Below, one piece after another: positions 1 to 8,836 of a DNA stretch of 64,000 nt. A program made the translations under genes and the position numbers. The notes beneath the pieces were generated by a model. The model was not told the DNA's origin. It saw only the letters and a list, made by a program, of their open reading frames with translations, and did no database searches. This DNA is from Shewanella jiangmenensis (GTDB lineage Bacteria > Pseudomonadota > Gammaproteobacteria > Enterobacterales > Shewanellaceae): positions 62,001 to 126,000 of the forward strand of contig NZ_JAHEPS010000002.1 of the NCBI RefSeq assembly GCF_018596335.1, given 5' to 3'. Position 1 is the first letter of the stretch. Every line of letters begins with the position of its first letter.

Positions 1-1
1 T

Positions 2-991
2 GGTGGCTATCTGTGGCACAGCCTCAGATTTATTGAGCGCACCGATAACGCCTATGTTGAAGCCGATATTTCGCAAATCAGCGTCAAGGTGCCCGGTTTG
101 GTGGTGGCCTCGCTGGTGCAGGACAATCAGCATGTGCGCGCTGGCGCCGTGCTCGCCAGGCTTGATGACAGCGAATACCGGGCGCGGCTTGCTCAAAGCG
201 AGGCAAGGCTTGCCAACGTGGCGGCGGAGCTTGCGACTCTGGATGCCAAAATTCAGCTGCAGGGCGCGCTGATAGCGCAGGCCCGCGCCGGCGTGCTTGC
301 CGCCAATGCCGATTACAAACGCGTTAATCAGCAGTGGCAGCGCGCCAGTGAACTTAAGCGGCGCGATTACAGCTCTCAGGACGATGTGGACCGGCTCAGT
401 GCCGAGCAGGATGGCGCCCAGGCGCGTCACATGGAAAGCCAGGCCACGCTCGATGCCCGCGAGCAGGAGCTGTCGGTGCTAACCGCCCAGCGCGCCCAGT
501 TACAGGCGAGCCAGCTTGAAGCCGAAGCCGGCCTCAAACTCGCCAAATTGCAGCTGAAAGATACCGAAATTCTTGCCCCCTTTGACGGGGTGGTAGGCAA
601 GCGCGGTGCCTTCGTTGGCCAGTATGTGCAACCGGGGCAGGCGCTGTTCAGTTTGGTGCCGGACGGGGCGCTGTGGATCACGGCCAACTTTAAGGAGACC
701 CAGATCCAGAGCATGAAGCCCGGCCAGCCGGTGACAGTGTCACTCGACGCGTTTCCCGACCATGCATTCCATGGAGTCATCGATAGCCTGTCACCGGCTT
801 CCGGCGCCAAATTCAGCTTGCTGCCGGCGGAAAACGCCACCGGCAACTTCACCAAAATCGTGCAGCGCATTCCGGTGCGGATCCGCCTTGAGTCCAATCA
901 GGACGTTGCCCATGTGGTGCCGGGCTTAAGCGCCGTGGTGTCGGTGGATACTGAAGCAAGCAGCAGTGCCGCGCTGACCGTCAGCCGCTGA
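2..991 (+). CDS. HlyD/EmrA-family efflux adaptor (5' end missing)
   Basis: Periplasmic adaptor of a multidrug efflux pump. The reading frame is open to the left edge, so the N-terminus and probably the membrane anchor lie outside the window. What is visible starts in the segment TDNAYVEADISQISVKVPG, the usual start of the lipoyl/biotinyl half in EmrA proteins, followed by a long alanine-, glutamine- and leucine-rich hairpin, the second lipoyl half (APFDGVVGKRGAFVGQYVQPG) and the beta-barrel part. Its stop codon lies 10 bases before the ATG of an EmrB-type transporter, so the two form an EmrAB-like pair. No TolC-type gene is seen here. The substrate cannot be told from sequence. Confidence 0.9.
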   Translation, partial: GGYLWHSLRFIERTDNAYVEADISQISVKVPGLVVASLVQDNQHVRAGAVLARLDDSEYRARLAQSEARLANVAAELATLDAKIQLQGALIAQARAGVLAANADYKRVNQQWQRASELKRRDYSSQDDVDRLSAEQDGAQARHMESQATLDAREQELSVLTAQRAQLQASQLEAEAGLKLAKLQLKDTEILAPFDGVVGKRGAFVGQYVQPGQALFSLVPDGALWITANFKETQIQSMKPGQPVTVSLDAFPDHAFHGVIDSLSPASGAKFSLLPAENATGNFTKIVQRIPVRIRLESNQDVAHVVPGLSAVVSVDTEASSSAALTVSR

Positions 992-1001
992 GGATGAATT
1001 G

Positions 1002-2603
1002 ATGCACACCGCTGCGACAGCCGGCACAGTCGCCACGCCCGGCATAGATTATGGCGTCGGCAGCCGCCGCGCCTGGATAGCCGTACTCGGCGGCCTCATC
1101 GGCGCCTTTATGGCGATTCTGGATATTCAGATAACCAATGCCTCGATGAAGGAAATTCAGGGCAGCCTCGGGGCGACACTCGAAGAAGGCTCCTGGATTT
1201 CCACTGCCTATTTGGTGGCGGAGATGATTGCCATTCCGCTGTCCGGCTGGCTCAGTACGGGTTTGTCGGTGCGCCGTTATCTTTTATGGAGCACCTCGGC
1301 GTTTATCTTAAGCTCGCTGCTGTGTTCCATGGCCTGGGATTTGAACTCGCTGATTGCGTTTCGGGCGCTGCAGGGCTTTTTTGGCGGCGCGCTGATCCCG
1401 CTCGCGTTCAGGCTGATTGTCGAGTGTCTGCCGCTTGCCAAACGCGCCACCGGCATGGCGCTGTTCGGGGTGACCGCCACCTTCGCGCCTTCCATTGGCC
1501 CAACCCTCGGTGGCTGGCTCACTGAAACCTTCAGCTGGCATTTTCTGTTTTATATCAACGTGCCACCCGGGCTTATGGTGCTCGCCATGCTGGCCTGGGG
1601 GCTTGAAAAGCAGCCGGTGGACTGGCAAAAACTTGGTCAGTTCAGCCTGTGGGGCATAGTCACCATGGTGCTGGGGCTTGGTTGCCTCGAAGTGGTGCTG
1701 GAAGAGGGCAATCGCAAGGATTGGTTTGGCTCGGACCTTATCCGCAACCTTGCGTTTATCGCCGCCATCAATCTGGTGATTTTTGTGGTGCTGCAATTTA
1801 AAAGCCGCACGCCGCTGGTAAATTTGCGCCTGCTCGGCGGGCGCGACTTTGCGCTCTCGTCGGTGGCGTATTTTCTGCTCGGGCTTGGGCTTTTTGGTGC
1901 CATTTATCTTATTCCGCTGTACCTGTCGCAAATCCACAACTACTCGGCGCTGGAAATTGGCAAGGTCATCATGTGGATGGGGTTTCCGCAGCTGTTGATT
2001 TTGCCGCTGGTGCCAAAACTTATCGAGCGCTGGGACCCACGTTATCTGGCGGCCTGGGGCTTTTTGCTGTTTGCCGCCAGTTATTGGCTTAATTCGCATA
2101 TGACCGCAGACTACGGCGGCGAGCAAATGCTGCTGGCGCAGATAGTACGTGCCATGGGGCAGCCCTTTATTCTGGTGCCCATCGGCATCATTGCCACTAT
2201 GCACCTCAAACCCCAGGACACGGCCAGCGCCTCGACGCTGCTGAACCTTATCCGTAATCTTGGCGGCGCCTGCGGTATCGCGCTGGTGGCGACCTTGCTC
2301 GATAACCGTGCCCGCGAGCATCTGGCCTATTTGAAAGAATCGGTACCGGCGGTGGATGCCATGGTTGCCGAGCATTTGTCGGCGCAGGCCGCCAAGCTTT
2401 TTGCGTCCGGGGTGGATCCGAGCGCCGCCGACACCCTGGCGCGCAAGATGTTTGCCGATACCCTGACGCGGGAAGCCTTTATGCAGGCTTACAACGATGT
2501 GTTTTTTGCCATAGGTATACTGCTGTGTGTGGCCGTGGTGGCAGTGCTGCTTATCCGGCCGCGCACCTCGCAGGTGCCGGCTCCTGCCGGTGATATGCAC
2601 TGA
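1002..2603 (+). CDS. DHA2-family MFS drug transporter, EmrB-like
   Basis: Inner-membrane proton antiporter of about 533 residues with the many hydrophobic segments expected of a 14-helix DHA2 transporter. It starts near residue 26 with AVLGGLIGAFMAILDIQITN, the helix-1 signature of EmrB/QacA proteins, and a GxxxGPxxGG-type helix-5 stretch follows (FAPSIGPTLGGWL). I take the ATG at 1002, preceded by TGAGGA, rather than the TTG one codon earlier. It follows the EmrA-like adaptor directly and should work with it and an outer-membrane TolC-type channel coded elsewhere. Confidence 0.92.
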   Translation: MHTAATAGTVATPGIDYGVGSRRAWIAVLGGLIGAFMAILDIQITNASMKEIQGSLGATLEEGSWISTAYLVAEMIAIPLSGWLSTGLSVRRYLLWSTSAFILSSLLCSMAWDLNSLIAFRALQGFFGGALIPLAFRLIVECLPLAKRATGMALFGVTATFAPSIGPTLGGWLTETFSWHFLFYINVPPGLMVLAMLAWGLEKQPVDWQKLGQFSLWGIVTMVLGLGCLEVVLEEGNRKDWFGSDLIRNLAFIAAINLVIFVVLQFKSRTPLVNLRLLGGRDFALSSVAYFLLGLGLFGAIYLIPLYLSQIHNYSALEIGKVIMWMGFPQLLILPLVPKLIERWDPRYLAAWGFLLFAASYWLNSHMTADYGGEQMLLAQIVRAMGQPFILVPIGIIATMHLKPQDTASASTLLNLIRNLGGACGIALVATLLDNRAREHLAYLKESVPAVDAMVAEHLSAQAAKLFASGVDPSAADTLARKMFADTLTREAFMQAYNDVFFAIGILLCVAVVAVLLIRPRTSQVPAPAGDMH

Positions 2604-2722
2604 TTGCGGCTGCAGCGTTTTGTTTGGGGTAGCTGCGCGCTATTCGTGGCTGCGGCGCTTTGGTGGCTGCAGCGCTTGGGTGGCGGTGGTAGACTGGCAT
2701 TTTGGTCTTGATGGAGATGTGA

Positions 2723-3190
2723 ATGTTCCAGTGGCAAATCAAGGCGTTTTCTGAATTGGACAGCGTAACCCTGTACCAGCTGCTAAAGCTAAGGGTCGAT
2801 ATTTTTGTGGTGGAGCAAGCCTGCCCCTATCCTGAGCTCGATAACAAGGATTTAGCGGCAGAGGCGCTTCATCTGCTTGGTTATCGTGAGCAGGAGCTGG
2901 TGGCCTACGCGCGCATATTGCCGCCGGGCTTAAGTTACCCGCAGGCCAGTATTGGCCGGGTGGCGGTGGCACAGGTGGCCCGTGGTGGCGGGCTTGCCCG
3001 TGATTTGATGGCGCGTGCGATAGCGGCGGCGCAGCAAGCCTGGCCTCAGGCCGGGATCCAAATCGGTGCGCAGCAGTATTTGCAGCGCTTTTACCAGTCT
3101 ATGGGATTTGAAACCGTTTCCGAGGTGTATCTCGAGGATGGCATTCCTCACCTCGACATGGTGTTTTCAGCAACGGAGCCGACAGCATGA
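2723..3190 (+). CDS. elaA: GNAT N-acetyltransferase, ElaA type
   Basis: Cytosolic acetyl-CoA-dependent acyltransferase of 155 residues, the normal length for ElaA. The family start (WQIKAFSELDSVTLYQLLKLRVDIFVVEQACPY, read in pieces) and the acetyl-CoA loop region (IGRVAVAQVARGGGLARDLM) are both present. A GGAGATG box precedes the ATG. Its stop overlaps the start of the next gene by four bases (ATGA), so the two are translationally coupled. The physiological substrate of ElaA is unknown. Confidence 0.88.
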   Translation: MFQWQIKAFSELDSVTLYQLLKLRVDIFVVEQACPYPELDNKDLAAEALHLLGYREQELVAYARILPPGLSYPQASIGRVAVAQVARGGGLARDLMARAIAAAQQAWPQAGIQIGAQQYLQRFYQSMGFETVSEVYLEDGIPHLDMVFSATEPTA

Positions 3191-3504
3191 GTCAATATGT
3201 AAAAAACAGTCGCCAGCTGGTGTGTATCGCAAGCTTTTTGGCGTTTCCGGGCAAAGAAGAGGCGCTGATTGCTGCGTTAAGCTCACTGATTGCCGATACC
3301 CGCCGCGAGAGCGGCTGCATCCGTTACGAGCTTAACCAAAGCCGCGATGAGCCGCGCCGCATCACCTTTGTGGAAAAGTTTGTCGATGTGGAAGCATTCG
3401 AGCAGCACTGCGCCAAAGAGGCGATTCAGCACTATTTCCATCAGGTGATGCCTGCGCTGGTGGAGTCGTATAAAGTTGAGACTTACCACGAAATAATCGC
3501 CTGA
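3187..3504 (+). CDS. Antibiotic biosynthesis monooxygenase (ABM) domain protein
   Basis: Small cytosolic protein of 105 residues with the ferredoxin-like ABM fold. Visible family marks are the N-terminal strand with the FPGKEEAL segment, the RRESGCIRYEL segment and the HCAKEAIQHYF helix. Relatives include YgiN-type quinol monooxygenases and many proteins of unknown role, so the reaction here is open. It overlaps elaA by four bases and a strong hairpin terminator follows at 3559, so it closes a two-gene operon. Confidence 0.82.
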   Translation: MSQYVKNSRQLVCIASFLAFPGKEEALIAALSSLIADTRRESGCIRYELNQSRDEPRRITFVEKFVDVEAFEQHCAKEAIQHYFHQVMPALVESYKVETYHEIIA

Positions 3505-3558
3505 GTCTTGGTTGCTTGGTGCTTGCTTGATTGATTAGGAAGGTGCTTAGCAGGCAAC

Positions 3559-3584
3559 AAGCCCCGACGGACGGGGCTTGTTTG
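3559..3584 (+). terminator. Rho-independent terminator of the elaA operon
   Basis: An 8-bp perfect stem (AAGCCCCG / CGGGGCTT) with a 5-base loop lies 55 bases past the stop of the ABM gene and is followed by GTTTGT. Confidence 0.8.
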
Positions 3585-3654
3585 TATCTGGGTGATGGTG
3601 GCGGCGAAATCCGTGGTCGCTTATCAGGGGGCCGCTTATCAGGGTGGTCGCTTA

Positions 3655-3909
3655 TCAGTGCGGGCGCAGGTGGATGTCGGGGTGGGTGTTAAGCGTGCCT
3701 TCGGTATCGATCGTGGCGATTTCCTGATCCTGGGCAATAATTGCCAGCGGACCCGAGGGCATATTGCGTACAAACAGCAAACGGTAACCCCAGGTTTGCA
3801 GCTGGTACAGGCTCATTTTCTGTTCGGCGGTCAGGGTCTCCCAATGATCCCTGAAACCCGGTGCAATCCCTCGCCTGTCTTGATCCACCGCGACGCTTTG
3901 ATTCATCAT
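3655..3909 (-). CDS. Short hypothetical protein
   Basis: I do not recognise a named family. The product has about 84 residues if it starts at the ATG at 3909, which has GGGGCGAA upstream; an ATG 45 bases earlier (3954) would add 15 residues but lacks a clear ribosome site. It is soluble, with an aromatic core (FRDHWETLTAEQKMSLYQL) and no signal peptide. It stands alone, antisense to its neighbours. A three-fold short direct repeat starts at its stop codon. The composition looks like real coding sequence, but conservation would have to confirm it. Confidence 0.6.
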   Translation of the reverse strand: MMNQSVAVDQDRRGIAPGFRDHWETLTAEQKMSLYQLQTWGYRLLFVRNMPSGPLAIIAQDQEIATIDTEGTLNTHPDIHLRPH

Positions 3910-4041
3910 GGTTCGCCCCAAAATGTGGTGATAACTGGCAATCGTAGCGCTCATCTTAGTCGATATACATTGACTGAAATTTGCGCTGGCGCAACTTTAT
4001 CCTTCATACGAAAGTAGGCTTTGTCAAGATCAAGCTAATTT

Positions 4042-4926
4042 ATGTTCGACTACATATCCCCGGTGTTTCGTCCACCGTCTGAGTGGAAATCGCTAATTCT
4101 GCAGGTCACCAATGGCTGCAGTTACAACCGCTGTCGCTTTTGCGACATGTACACCTCTGAGCCGAAGCGGTTTAAGGCATTTAAAGAGGACAAAATTGAA
4201 GCCGATCTGGCCGCCGTGGCCGCCAGTGGTGCACCGGTCGGTCGGGTATTTCTTGCCGATGGCGATGCCATGAGCCTGCCGTTTGCAAGGCTCGAGGCCA
4301 TCTTGCTGCTTATTAAAGAGTATTTGCCCAACGTCACCCGAGTCAGCAGTTATTGCCTGCCGCGAAACCTTGGCAACAAGTCGATTGAGCAGCTAAGCCG
4401 CCTGCGTGAACTTGGGCTTTCGCTGCTGTATGTCGGCTGTGAGAGCGGCGATGATGAAGTGCTTGAGCGGGTTGCCAAGGGCGAAACCTTTGCCTCGTCG
4501 CTGGCGGCGCTTGAAAAAATCCGCGCCGCGGGAATGAAATCCTCGGTAATGATTTTAACCGGGCTTGGCGGCAAGGCGCTGTCGCGCCAGCACGCCATTA
4601 ACTCCGCCAGGCTGATGAATGCGGCGCAGCCAGATTATCTCAGCACCCTGGTGGTGACCTTACCCCTTGGCAAGGCGCGGATGGATGAAGGGTTTGATGG
4701 CAATTTTGAGCTGCCATCCCAGCCGCAGCTCCTTGAAGAAATGCACCTGCTGCTCAGTCATCTAGAGCTTGAACAGACGATATTTCGCTCGGATCACGCC
4801 TCTAACTATCTGGTGCTTAAAGGCATTCTTGGCCGCGACAAGCAGACGCTGCTTGCCCGTGTCAGCGAGGCGATGGCCAATCCGGCCGGCGCCGGGCTCA
4901 GGCAGGAGTGGCAGCGGGGGCTGTAA
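4042..4926 (+). CDS. Radical SAM protein
   Basis: Iron-sulfur enzyme of 294 residues that should cleave S-adenosylmethionine. The cluster cysteines are C26, C31 and C34 in GCSYNRCRFCDMY, a CX4CX2C spacing instead of the canonical CX3CX2C; I recall the same NGCSYN.C.FC form in one uncharacterised radical SAM group, so it need not be a defect. A GGE-like SAM-binding segment is replaced by FLADGDAMSLP, typical of the same group. The substrate is unknown. Its 3' end overlaps the convergent LysR gene by 29 bases. Confidence 0.85.
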   Translation: MFDYISPVFRPPSEWKSLILQVTNGCSYNRCRFCDMYTSEPKRFKAFKEDKIEADLAAVAASGAPVGRVFLADGDAMSLPFARLEAILLLIKEYLPNVTRVSSYCLPRNLGNKSIEQLSRLRELGLSLLYVGCESGDDEVLERVAKGETFASSLAALEKIRAAGMKSSVMILTGLGGKALSRQHAINSARLMNAAQPDYLSTLVVTLPLGKARMDEGFDGNFELPSQPQLLEEMHLLLSHLELEQTIFRSDHASNYLVLKGILGRDKQTLLARVSEAMANPAGAGLRQEWQRGL

Positions 4927-5875
4927 CGCTGCTGCCAGCGCTTTGTGGCAGGCTGCCGGCGGCTATCATCTCCTGCACCAAATCGAGGCATAAATCTTTA
5001 AACCATTGGATAAGCGGGTCTTTGTGCACTCTGGCATGCCAGTAAAGCATGCCTTCGGCCCAGGGGATTTCGCTGAGTTCCAGATAGCTGAGCTGCTCGC
5101 GGCGGCGAAGGAAGCGCTCCGGCAAAAACGCCAGATGACGGCCGGCTTTGAGCGACTGCAGCAGCACCAGTATGGACGAGCTTGAAAAGCTGCAGCGGCG
5201 GGTAAAGCCTTGCTCCTGCGCCAGTTGGTCTATTTGCTGCTCGACCAGATTGGATGAGCTGTAGCGGGCATGCTCAAAGGCAAATACATCGGCGAGAGTG
5301 GGGTTTTTGAGCCCGGCCAGCGGATGCTCGGGGCTGAAAAACACCAGATAGCGCTCGGTTGAGGTGCGCCTGCCGTACACATTGGGCGGCGGCAGCTCCA
5401 CGCCGCCGGCGGCGATATCCAGATCACCCGATTCGAGCATGGCAAAAATGTCCGATGGTTTATGGATAAACTCGAGTTCGACGTTGGGGGCATCCTGCAT
5501 CATGCGCGCCAGCAGCTGCGGCACAAAGGCCTCAGCGACATCGGCGACCATGCTGAAACGGATTTTTCCGGTGGCTTCTTCCGGCAGAAATGGCTTTTGC
5601 AGCAGTAACCTGCTCGACAATTGCAGCCATTGATGCAGCGGCTGATACAGGTTTTGCGCCTTTTCGGTGGCGGCTATGCCCTGGCCCTGTTTAACGAACA
5701 GGGGTTCATCAAACAGCTTGTGCAGTTTTTTCAGGTTCTGACTCATGGCCGGTTGCGACAAGCCCAGCCGCTCTGCGCTTTTGGAGACGCTCTGCTCTTC
5801 AATCAGCACCGCGAGACACAGCAGCAAATTGAGGTCGCAGCTACGAATACGGGCGATATCGGCCTGATTCAACAT
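4898..5875 (-). CDS. LysR-family transcriptional regulator (downstream of a tandem pair)
   Basis: DNA-binding regulator of 325 residues: N-terminal winged helix-turn-helix (residues 10-75, with SVSKSAERLGLSQPAMSQNL) and a C-terminal periplasmic-binding-protein-like effector domain. Its start overlaps the stop of the next LysR gene upstream by 7 bases, and both begin with the same layout (IRSCDLN / LRSCDLN), so they look like an old tandem duplication expressed as one operon. The effector is not readable from sequence. The 3' end overlaps the radical SAM gene. Confidence 0.88.
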   Translation of the reverse strand: MLNQADIARIRSCDLNLLLCLAVLIEEQSVSKSAERLGLSQPAMSQNLKKLHKLFDEPLFVKQGQGIAATEKAQNLYQPLHQWLQLSSRLLLQKPFLPEEATGKIRFSMVADVAEAFVPQLLARMMQDAPNVELEFIHKPSDIFAMLESGDLDIAAGGVELPPPNVYGRRTSTERYLVFFSPEHPLAGLKNPTLADVFAFEHARYSSSNLVEQQIDQLAQEQGFTRRCSFSSSSILVLLQSLKAGRHLAFLPERFLRRREQLSYLELSEIPWAEGMLYWHARVHKDPLIQWFKDLCLDLVQEMIAAGSLPQSAGSSVTAPAATPA

Positions 5876-6786
5876 GGGGATACCTCTTTCGACAACAGGC
5901 TGTCTTTAATCAGTAAAGCCAGCTCTTTTCTGAAATAGGAATGCAATTCTCTGTGCCTTGGCCGGTCAACCCAGCACAGCTGTAAATCCAGATATTGCGG
6001 CTCGCCAAACCAGACCAGCCGCTGGCGTATCTCTTCCGGCAGCACCGTGATGGCATGGTGGGGCAGCAGGGTTGCCGTGCCGCGCTGACGCAGCCCGTTA
6101 ACCAGCACACTCAGCGAGCCTGACGAGAGCAGAAACCCCTGCTCGGTATCGTCAATCGCGCCGAGGTGTTGCTGCTGCGCCAGTTGGCCGTGCTCCTGAA
6201 ACTGATAACTGAGCAGCCGTTTGGGCTCATCGACCTTGTCCAGCGTGGCATATTGCCAGCAGGCTTTGCCTATGCTCTGGCGACGAATGCCCTTGGGGAA
6301 GCGGTCATAAAACCCGACCACCAAATCCAGCCGGTCGCGCTGCAGCGACTGAAAACAGTCTTTGTGCTGGGAGTGAAAATCCAGTTGCAGTCCGGGTGCA
6401 TGCTGGCCGAAATGGCTGATAAGCGTCGGGATCATTAATTGGGCGGCCACATCATTCATGGCAAAGCGCACCTGCTCCTGGGCTTTCGCCGGATCAAAGC
6501 TTTGATTGCCAAGCAGTTCAGACGCAAGCGCCAGGCATTGCTGCAGTTCGGGCTGCATCGCCTCGGCTTTACTCGACAGCGTCATGCCGTTATGGCCTTT
6601 AATCAGCAGCGGGTCTTCAAACAGCAGCCGCAGGCGGCTCAGTGCCTGACTCATGGCCGACTGCGACATCCCCAGTGCCTGCGCAGCGCGGGACACGTGG
6701 GCGTGCTCCAGCAATACCGACAGGGTAAAGAGGGCGTTAAGGTCGCAGGAGCGCAGTTTTTCCAGATTCTGTTCCGAGAGGGGCAT
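5869..6786 (-). CDS. LysR-family transcriptional regulator (upstream of a tandem pair)
   Basis: LysR protein of 305 residues with the helix-turn-helix at about residues 20-65 (HVSRAAQALGMSQSAMSQAL) and an effector domain behind it. It is the first gene of a two-LysR operon and shares its N-terminal layout with the second, but the effector domains have diverged. No obvious target gene is divergent from it; the neighbour beyond its promoter is ompA-like on the same strand. Role unknown. Confidence 0.88.
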   Translation of the reverse strand: MPLSEQNLEKLRSCDLNALFTLSVLLEHAHVSRAAQALGMSQSAMSQALSRLRLLFEDPLLIKGHNGMTLSSKAEAMQPELQQCLALASELLGNQSFDPAKAQEQVRFAMNDVAAQLMIPTLISHFGQHAPGLQLDFHSQHKDCFQSLQRDRLDLVVGFYDRFPKGIRRQSIGKACWQYATLDKVDEPKRLLSYQFQEHGQLAQQQHLGAIDDTEQGFLLSSGSLSVLVNGLRQRGTATLLPHHAITVLPEEIRQRLVWFGEPQYLDLQLCWVDRPRHRELHSYFRKELALLIKDSLLSKEVSPC

Positions 6787-7161
6787 CCATTTCTCGCGGC
6801 AGGTGGGTAACTCGCTGACTATAAAATGAAAGCCTTGCTATCGCAAAACGAAAGCGTGGCTTTGGCATCAGTAAAGCATGGCTTTGACATCAGCAATGCG
6901 TCGCAATCCTGAGCCGGTACAAATAAAAAAAGGCCATTCCATGGCCTTGGGTTACAACTGCGGCAAGCGCCGCCTCCTCCACTCATCCTGTTCTCTGTCG
7001 GGAGATTGCCGGGGGGAGCTGCATAGCGGCTATGCATTTTGGCAATCCTGAACCGGCTGAGTTTGCCCCGAAGGCTGGCTGATACAAGATGGCAGTCAAT
7101 GTATCAGCCGGGAGGGACGGTTATCAGGCCGCAACACTACCCAAACTGGTGTGGCGCGGTG
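6787..7161. other. Gene-free stretch holding the ompA-like gene's 3' hairpins
   Basis: No convincing gene. On the minus strand it contains, after the porin stop codon, a 10-bp perfect inverted repeat with a 13-base loop (7077-7109), a 6-bp hairpin GCATAG-CGG-CTATGC (7021-7035) and finally an intrinsic terminator (6930-6948). The long structured 3' region could yield a 3'-derived small RNA. Confidence 0.5.
6922..6948 (-). terminator. Intrinsic terminator downstream of the OmpA-family gene
   Basis: Stem AAGGCCAT / ATGGCCTT with a 3-base loop. Read on the minus strand it is followed by a run of T (TTTTTATTT), so it stops transcripts coming from the porin gene, about 210 bases past its stop codon. 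Confidence 0.75.
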
Positions 7162-8178
7162 TTACATAGTCACCGCAGCCAAAGTCTCGGCGGTCAGGGT
7201 TACAATCACCCGGCGATCCAACTGACGCTCGTTCTGGGTGTTGCCTGCTGCCTTGGTTTCACCGTCGGCCTGGGTGTCGATGGACGCCACCTCTACGCCA
7301 CGGCGGTTCAGATAATCGGATACTGCGGCGATACGCTGCTCTGACAGGCGCTGGTTGTAGCTGCTGTCGCCCTGATTGTCGGCCTGACCAATCAGTACCA
7401 GGGTATCTTTGTCGCTCTGTTTCGACAGGCTGACGATTTGGTCAAGCTTGGCCTGGCCTTCACCGCTGAGCTCAGTTGAGTCAAATCCAAACAGCACTTC
7501 GACTGAGGTGGCCTTGGTTTCAACCACAGGCCGCGGCATCGGCTTGGTCTGCTTGTCGATGGTGGCAGGCAGGGTTACTGCAGCAACCGGAGCCGGTTTG
7601 GCACCGAAGCGGTAAGTCAGCTGCACGCCAACGGTTTCGGCATCCATCTGCGCCGTGTTCCACGCAGTTTCATCTATGTCGGTGAAACGGCGGTACTTGG
7701 CGGTGACATCCATATTGTCGGTGATGCGATAGCCCACACCGGCGCCCACATAGGGAGTCACATCGGTGTCGCTGACATAATGGTCGGCGGCCATGTGGTG
7801 CTCGAGGTGGTACTGATAGGCACCGGCCTCACCGGTCAAAAACCATTTTTCAGACAGCGGCAGGGTACCCACCAGACCGAGCGTCGCGCCGCTCACTTCG
7901 ATATTCTGGCCGTGGGCGGCTGCGCCGCGCATGTCGGTATCGTTCAGGGTACCGAGGTCTTGCCAGCCGGCTTCGACGGCAAAATATTTATTCAGCTGAT
8001 AACCTGCGACCGCATTCCAGGCTGTGCCTTCACCGTCTTTCAGGTGGCTTTCGGTGGTTACATCGTTGAAGTTGGTCTGGCCTGCGCCGGCGCCGAAATA
8101 GAAGCCACTCTCAGGTGCAGCAGCGTTGGCATAAGAAGTTGCAGCGAACAGTGCCAGTGCAATCATTGACTTTTTCAT
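7162..8178 (-). CDS. OmpA-family outer membrane porin
   Basis: Outer-membrane protein of 338 residues. A signal peptide ending in YANA|AAPE is followed by an 8-strand beta-barrel half (residues 25-190; glycine and aromatic alternation, GAGVGYRITDNMDVTAKYR) and a C-terminal OmpA peptidoglycan-binding domain (about 225-330). The latter has the usual NQRLSEQRIAAVSDYL and NERQLDRRV motifs. It should tie the outer membrane to the cell wall. A GGAGTGAA box precedes the start. It has its own terminator and long flanking regions, so it is monocistronic. Confidence 0.9.
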   Translation of the reverse strand: MKKSMIALALFAATSYANAAAPESGFYFGAGAGQTNFNDVTTESHLKDGEGTAWNAVAGYQLNKYFAVEAGWQDLGTLNDTDMRGAAAHGQNIEVSGATLGLVGTLPLSEKWFLTGEAGAYQYHLEHHMAADHYVSDTDVTPYVGAGVGYRITDNMDVTAKYRRFTDIDETAWNTAQMDAETVGVQLTYRFGAKPAPVAAVTLPATIDKQTKPMPRPVVETKATSVEVLFGFDSTELSGEGQAKLDQIVSLSKQSDKDTLVLIGQADNQGDSSYNQRLSEQRIAAVSDYLNRRGVEVASIDTQADGETKAAGNTQNERQLDRRVIVTLTAETLAAVTM

Positions 8179-8836
8179 GGTTCACTCCTTGGTGTATAAA
8201 CACGTCGTTTTGCGAAAGTGAGGCCATTGTAGGTAACCCAGCGGCGAAGAACGATAAGGCATGAATTATATGGATTATCAGTTTTACGAATATATATAAG
8301 CCCCGCTTATAGAAGGCTGTGGATGGCCACTATATATAAGGCCCACGAAAGAGTGCTTCTTACGGGAAGCGGCTAGGCTTATGTCGGACTGGCGTATGGA
8401 AGCGGGAGCTTGTGCTGGGTAGGGCTTAAGCTAAGAGGCTTAAGCCGGGCTGGCTTATATAAAGGCGTGAGTATATAGCGGGGAGCTGCCTGGCTATAAC
8501 AAAGGAAAGGACAAAGGAAAGGACAAAGGAGGTGCAAAGGAAATGGCAACGGCAATGACAATGCGGCAGCAGTGGATATTCATCTGAAAAGTCACGTTAA
8601 AGCATGGGTTATTCAGGGGATTTTTGAACCGAAAACTGTCGAAATGTCAAATGCAACTATCTGTTTTTAAATGACAAAACATAGCGTTCAATATATTTGA
8701 CTATTTATGCATAATAAATTACGCATATCGCATAAAAATTCGTTGCATCTTGGGGCAAAATATCGTCTACTTCGCACGATTTTTACCATGTCACTGCGCC
8801 GGCGGGTGCAGACCAATTACAGGAGACCCAGGGCCA
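8179..8836. other. 658-base intergenic region with repeated TATATATAAG boxes and a purine-rich tract
   Basis: This region separates the divergent porin and ornithine decarboxylase genes. TATATATAAG occurs at 8291 and 8331 and a CTTATATAAA variant at 8454; GCTTA-type words recur between them. From 8501 the sequence is a purine tract made of AAAGGAAAGGAC repeats that ends in a very strong Shine-Dalgarno box in front of a 14-codon open frame (8543). From about 8640 to 8745 it is AT-rich, as expected for a promoter of the decarboxylase. No larger gene is seen. Confidence 0.5.
8543..8587 (+). CDS. Possible 14-residue leader peptide upstream of ornithine decarboxylase
   Basis: A short frame coding MATAMTMRQQWIFI ends at TGA. 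It is preceded by AAAGGAGGTG with a 9-base gap to the ATG, the best ribosome site in this part of the window. It lies about 250 bases before the decarboxylase. E. coli speF has an ornithine-sensing upstream peptide, but this peptide shows no sequence likeness that I can claim, and it may lie upstream of the real promoter. Evidence is only the ribosome site and the position. Confidence 0.25.
   Translation: MATAMTMRQQWIFI

Noticed and set aside
1308..2600. A 430-codon open frame antisense to the EmrB-like gene
   Set aside because: It is a shadow of the transporter in GC-rich DNA, with low-complexity His/Gln/Arg composition and no ribosome site.
8750..8836. A 29-codon N-terminal extension of ornithine decarboxylase from a TTG
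   Set aside because: The extension is Cys/Pro rich, unlike the family, and the ATG at 8837 has its own ribosome site.
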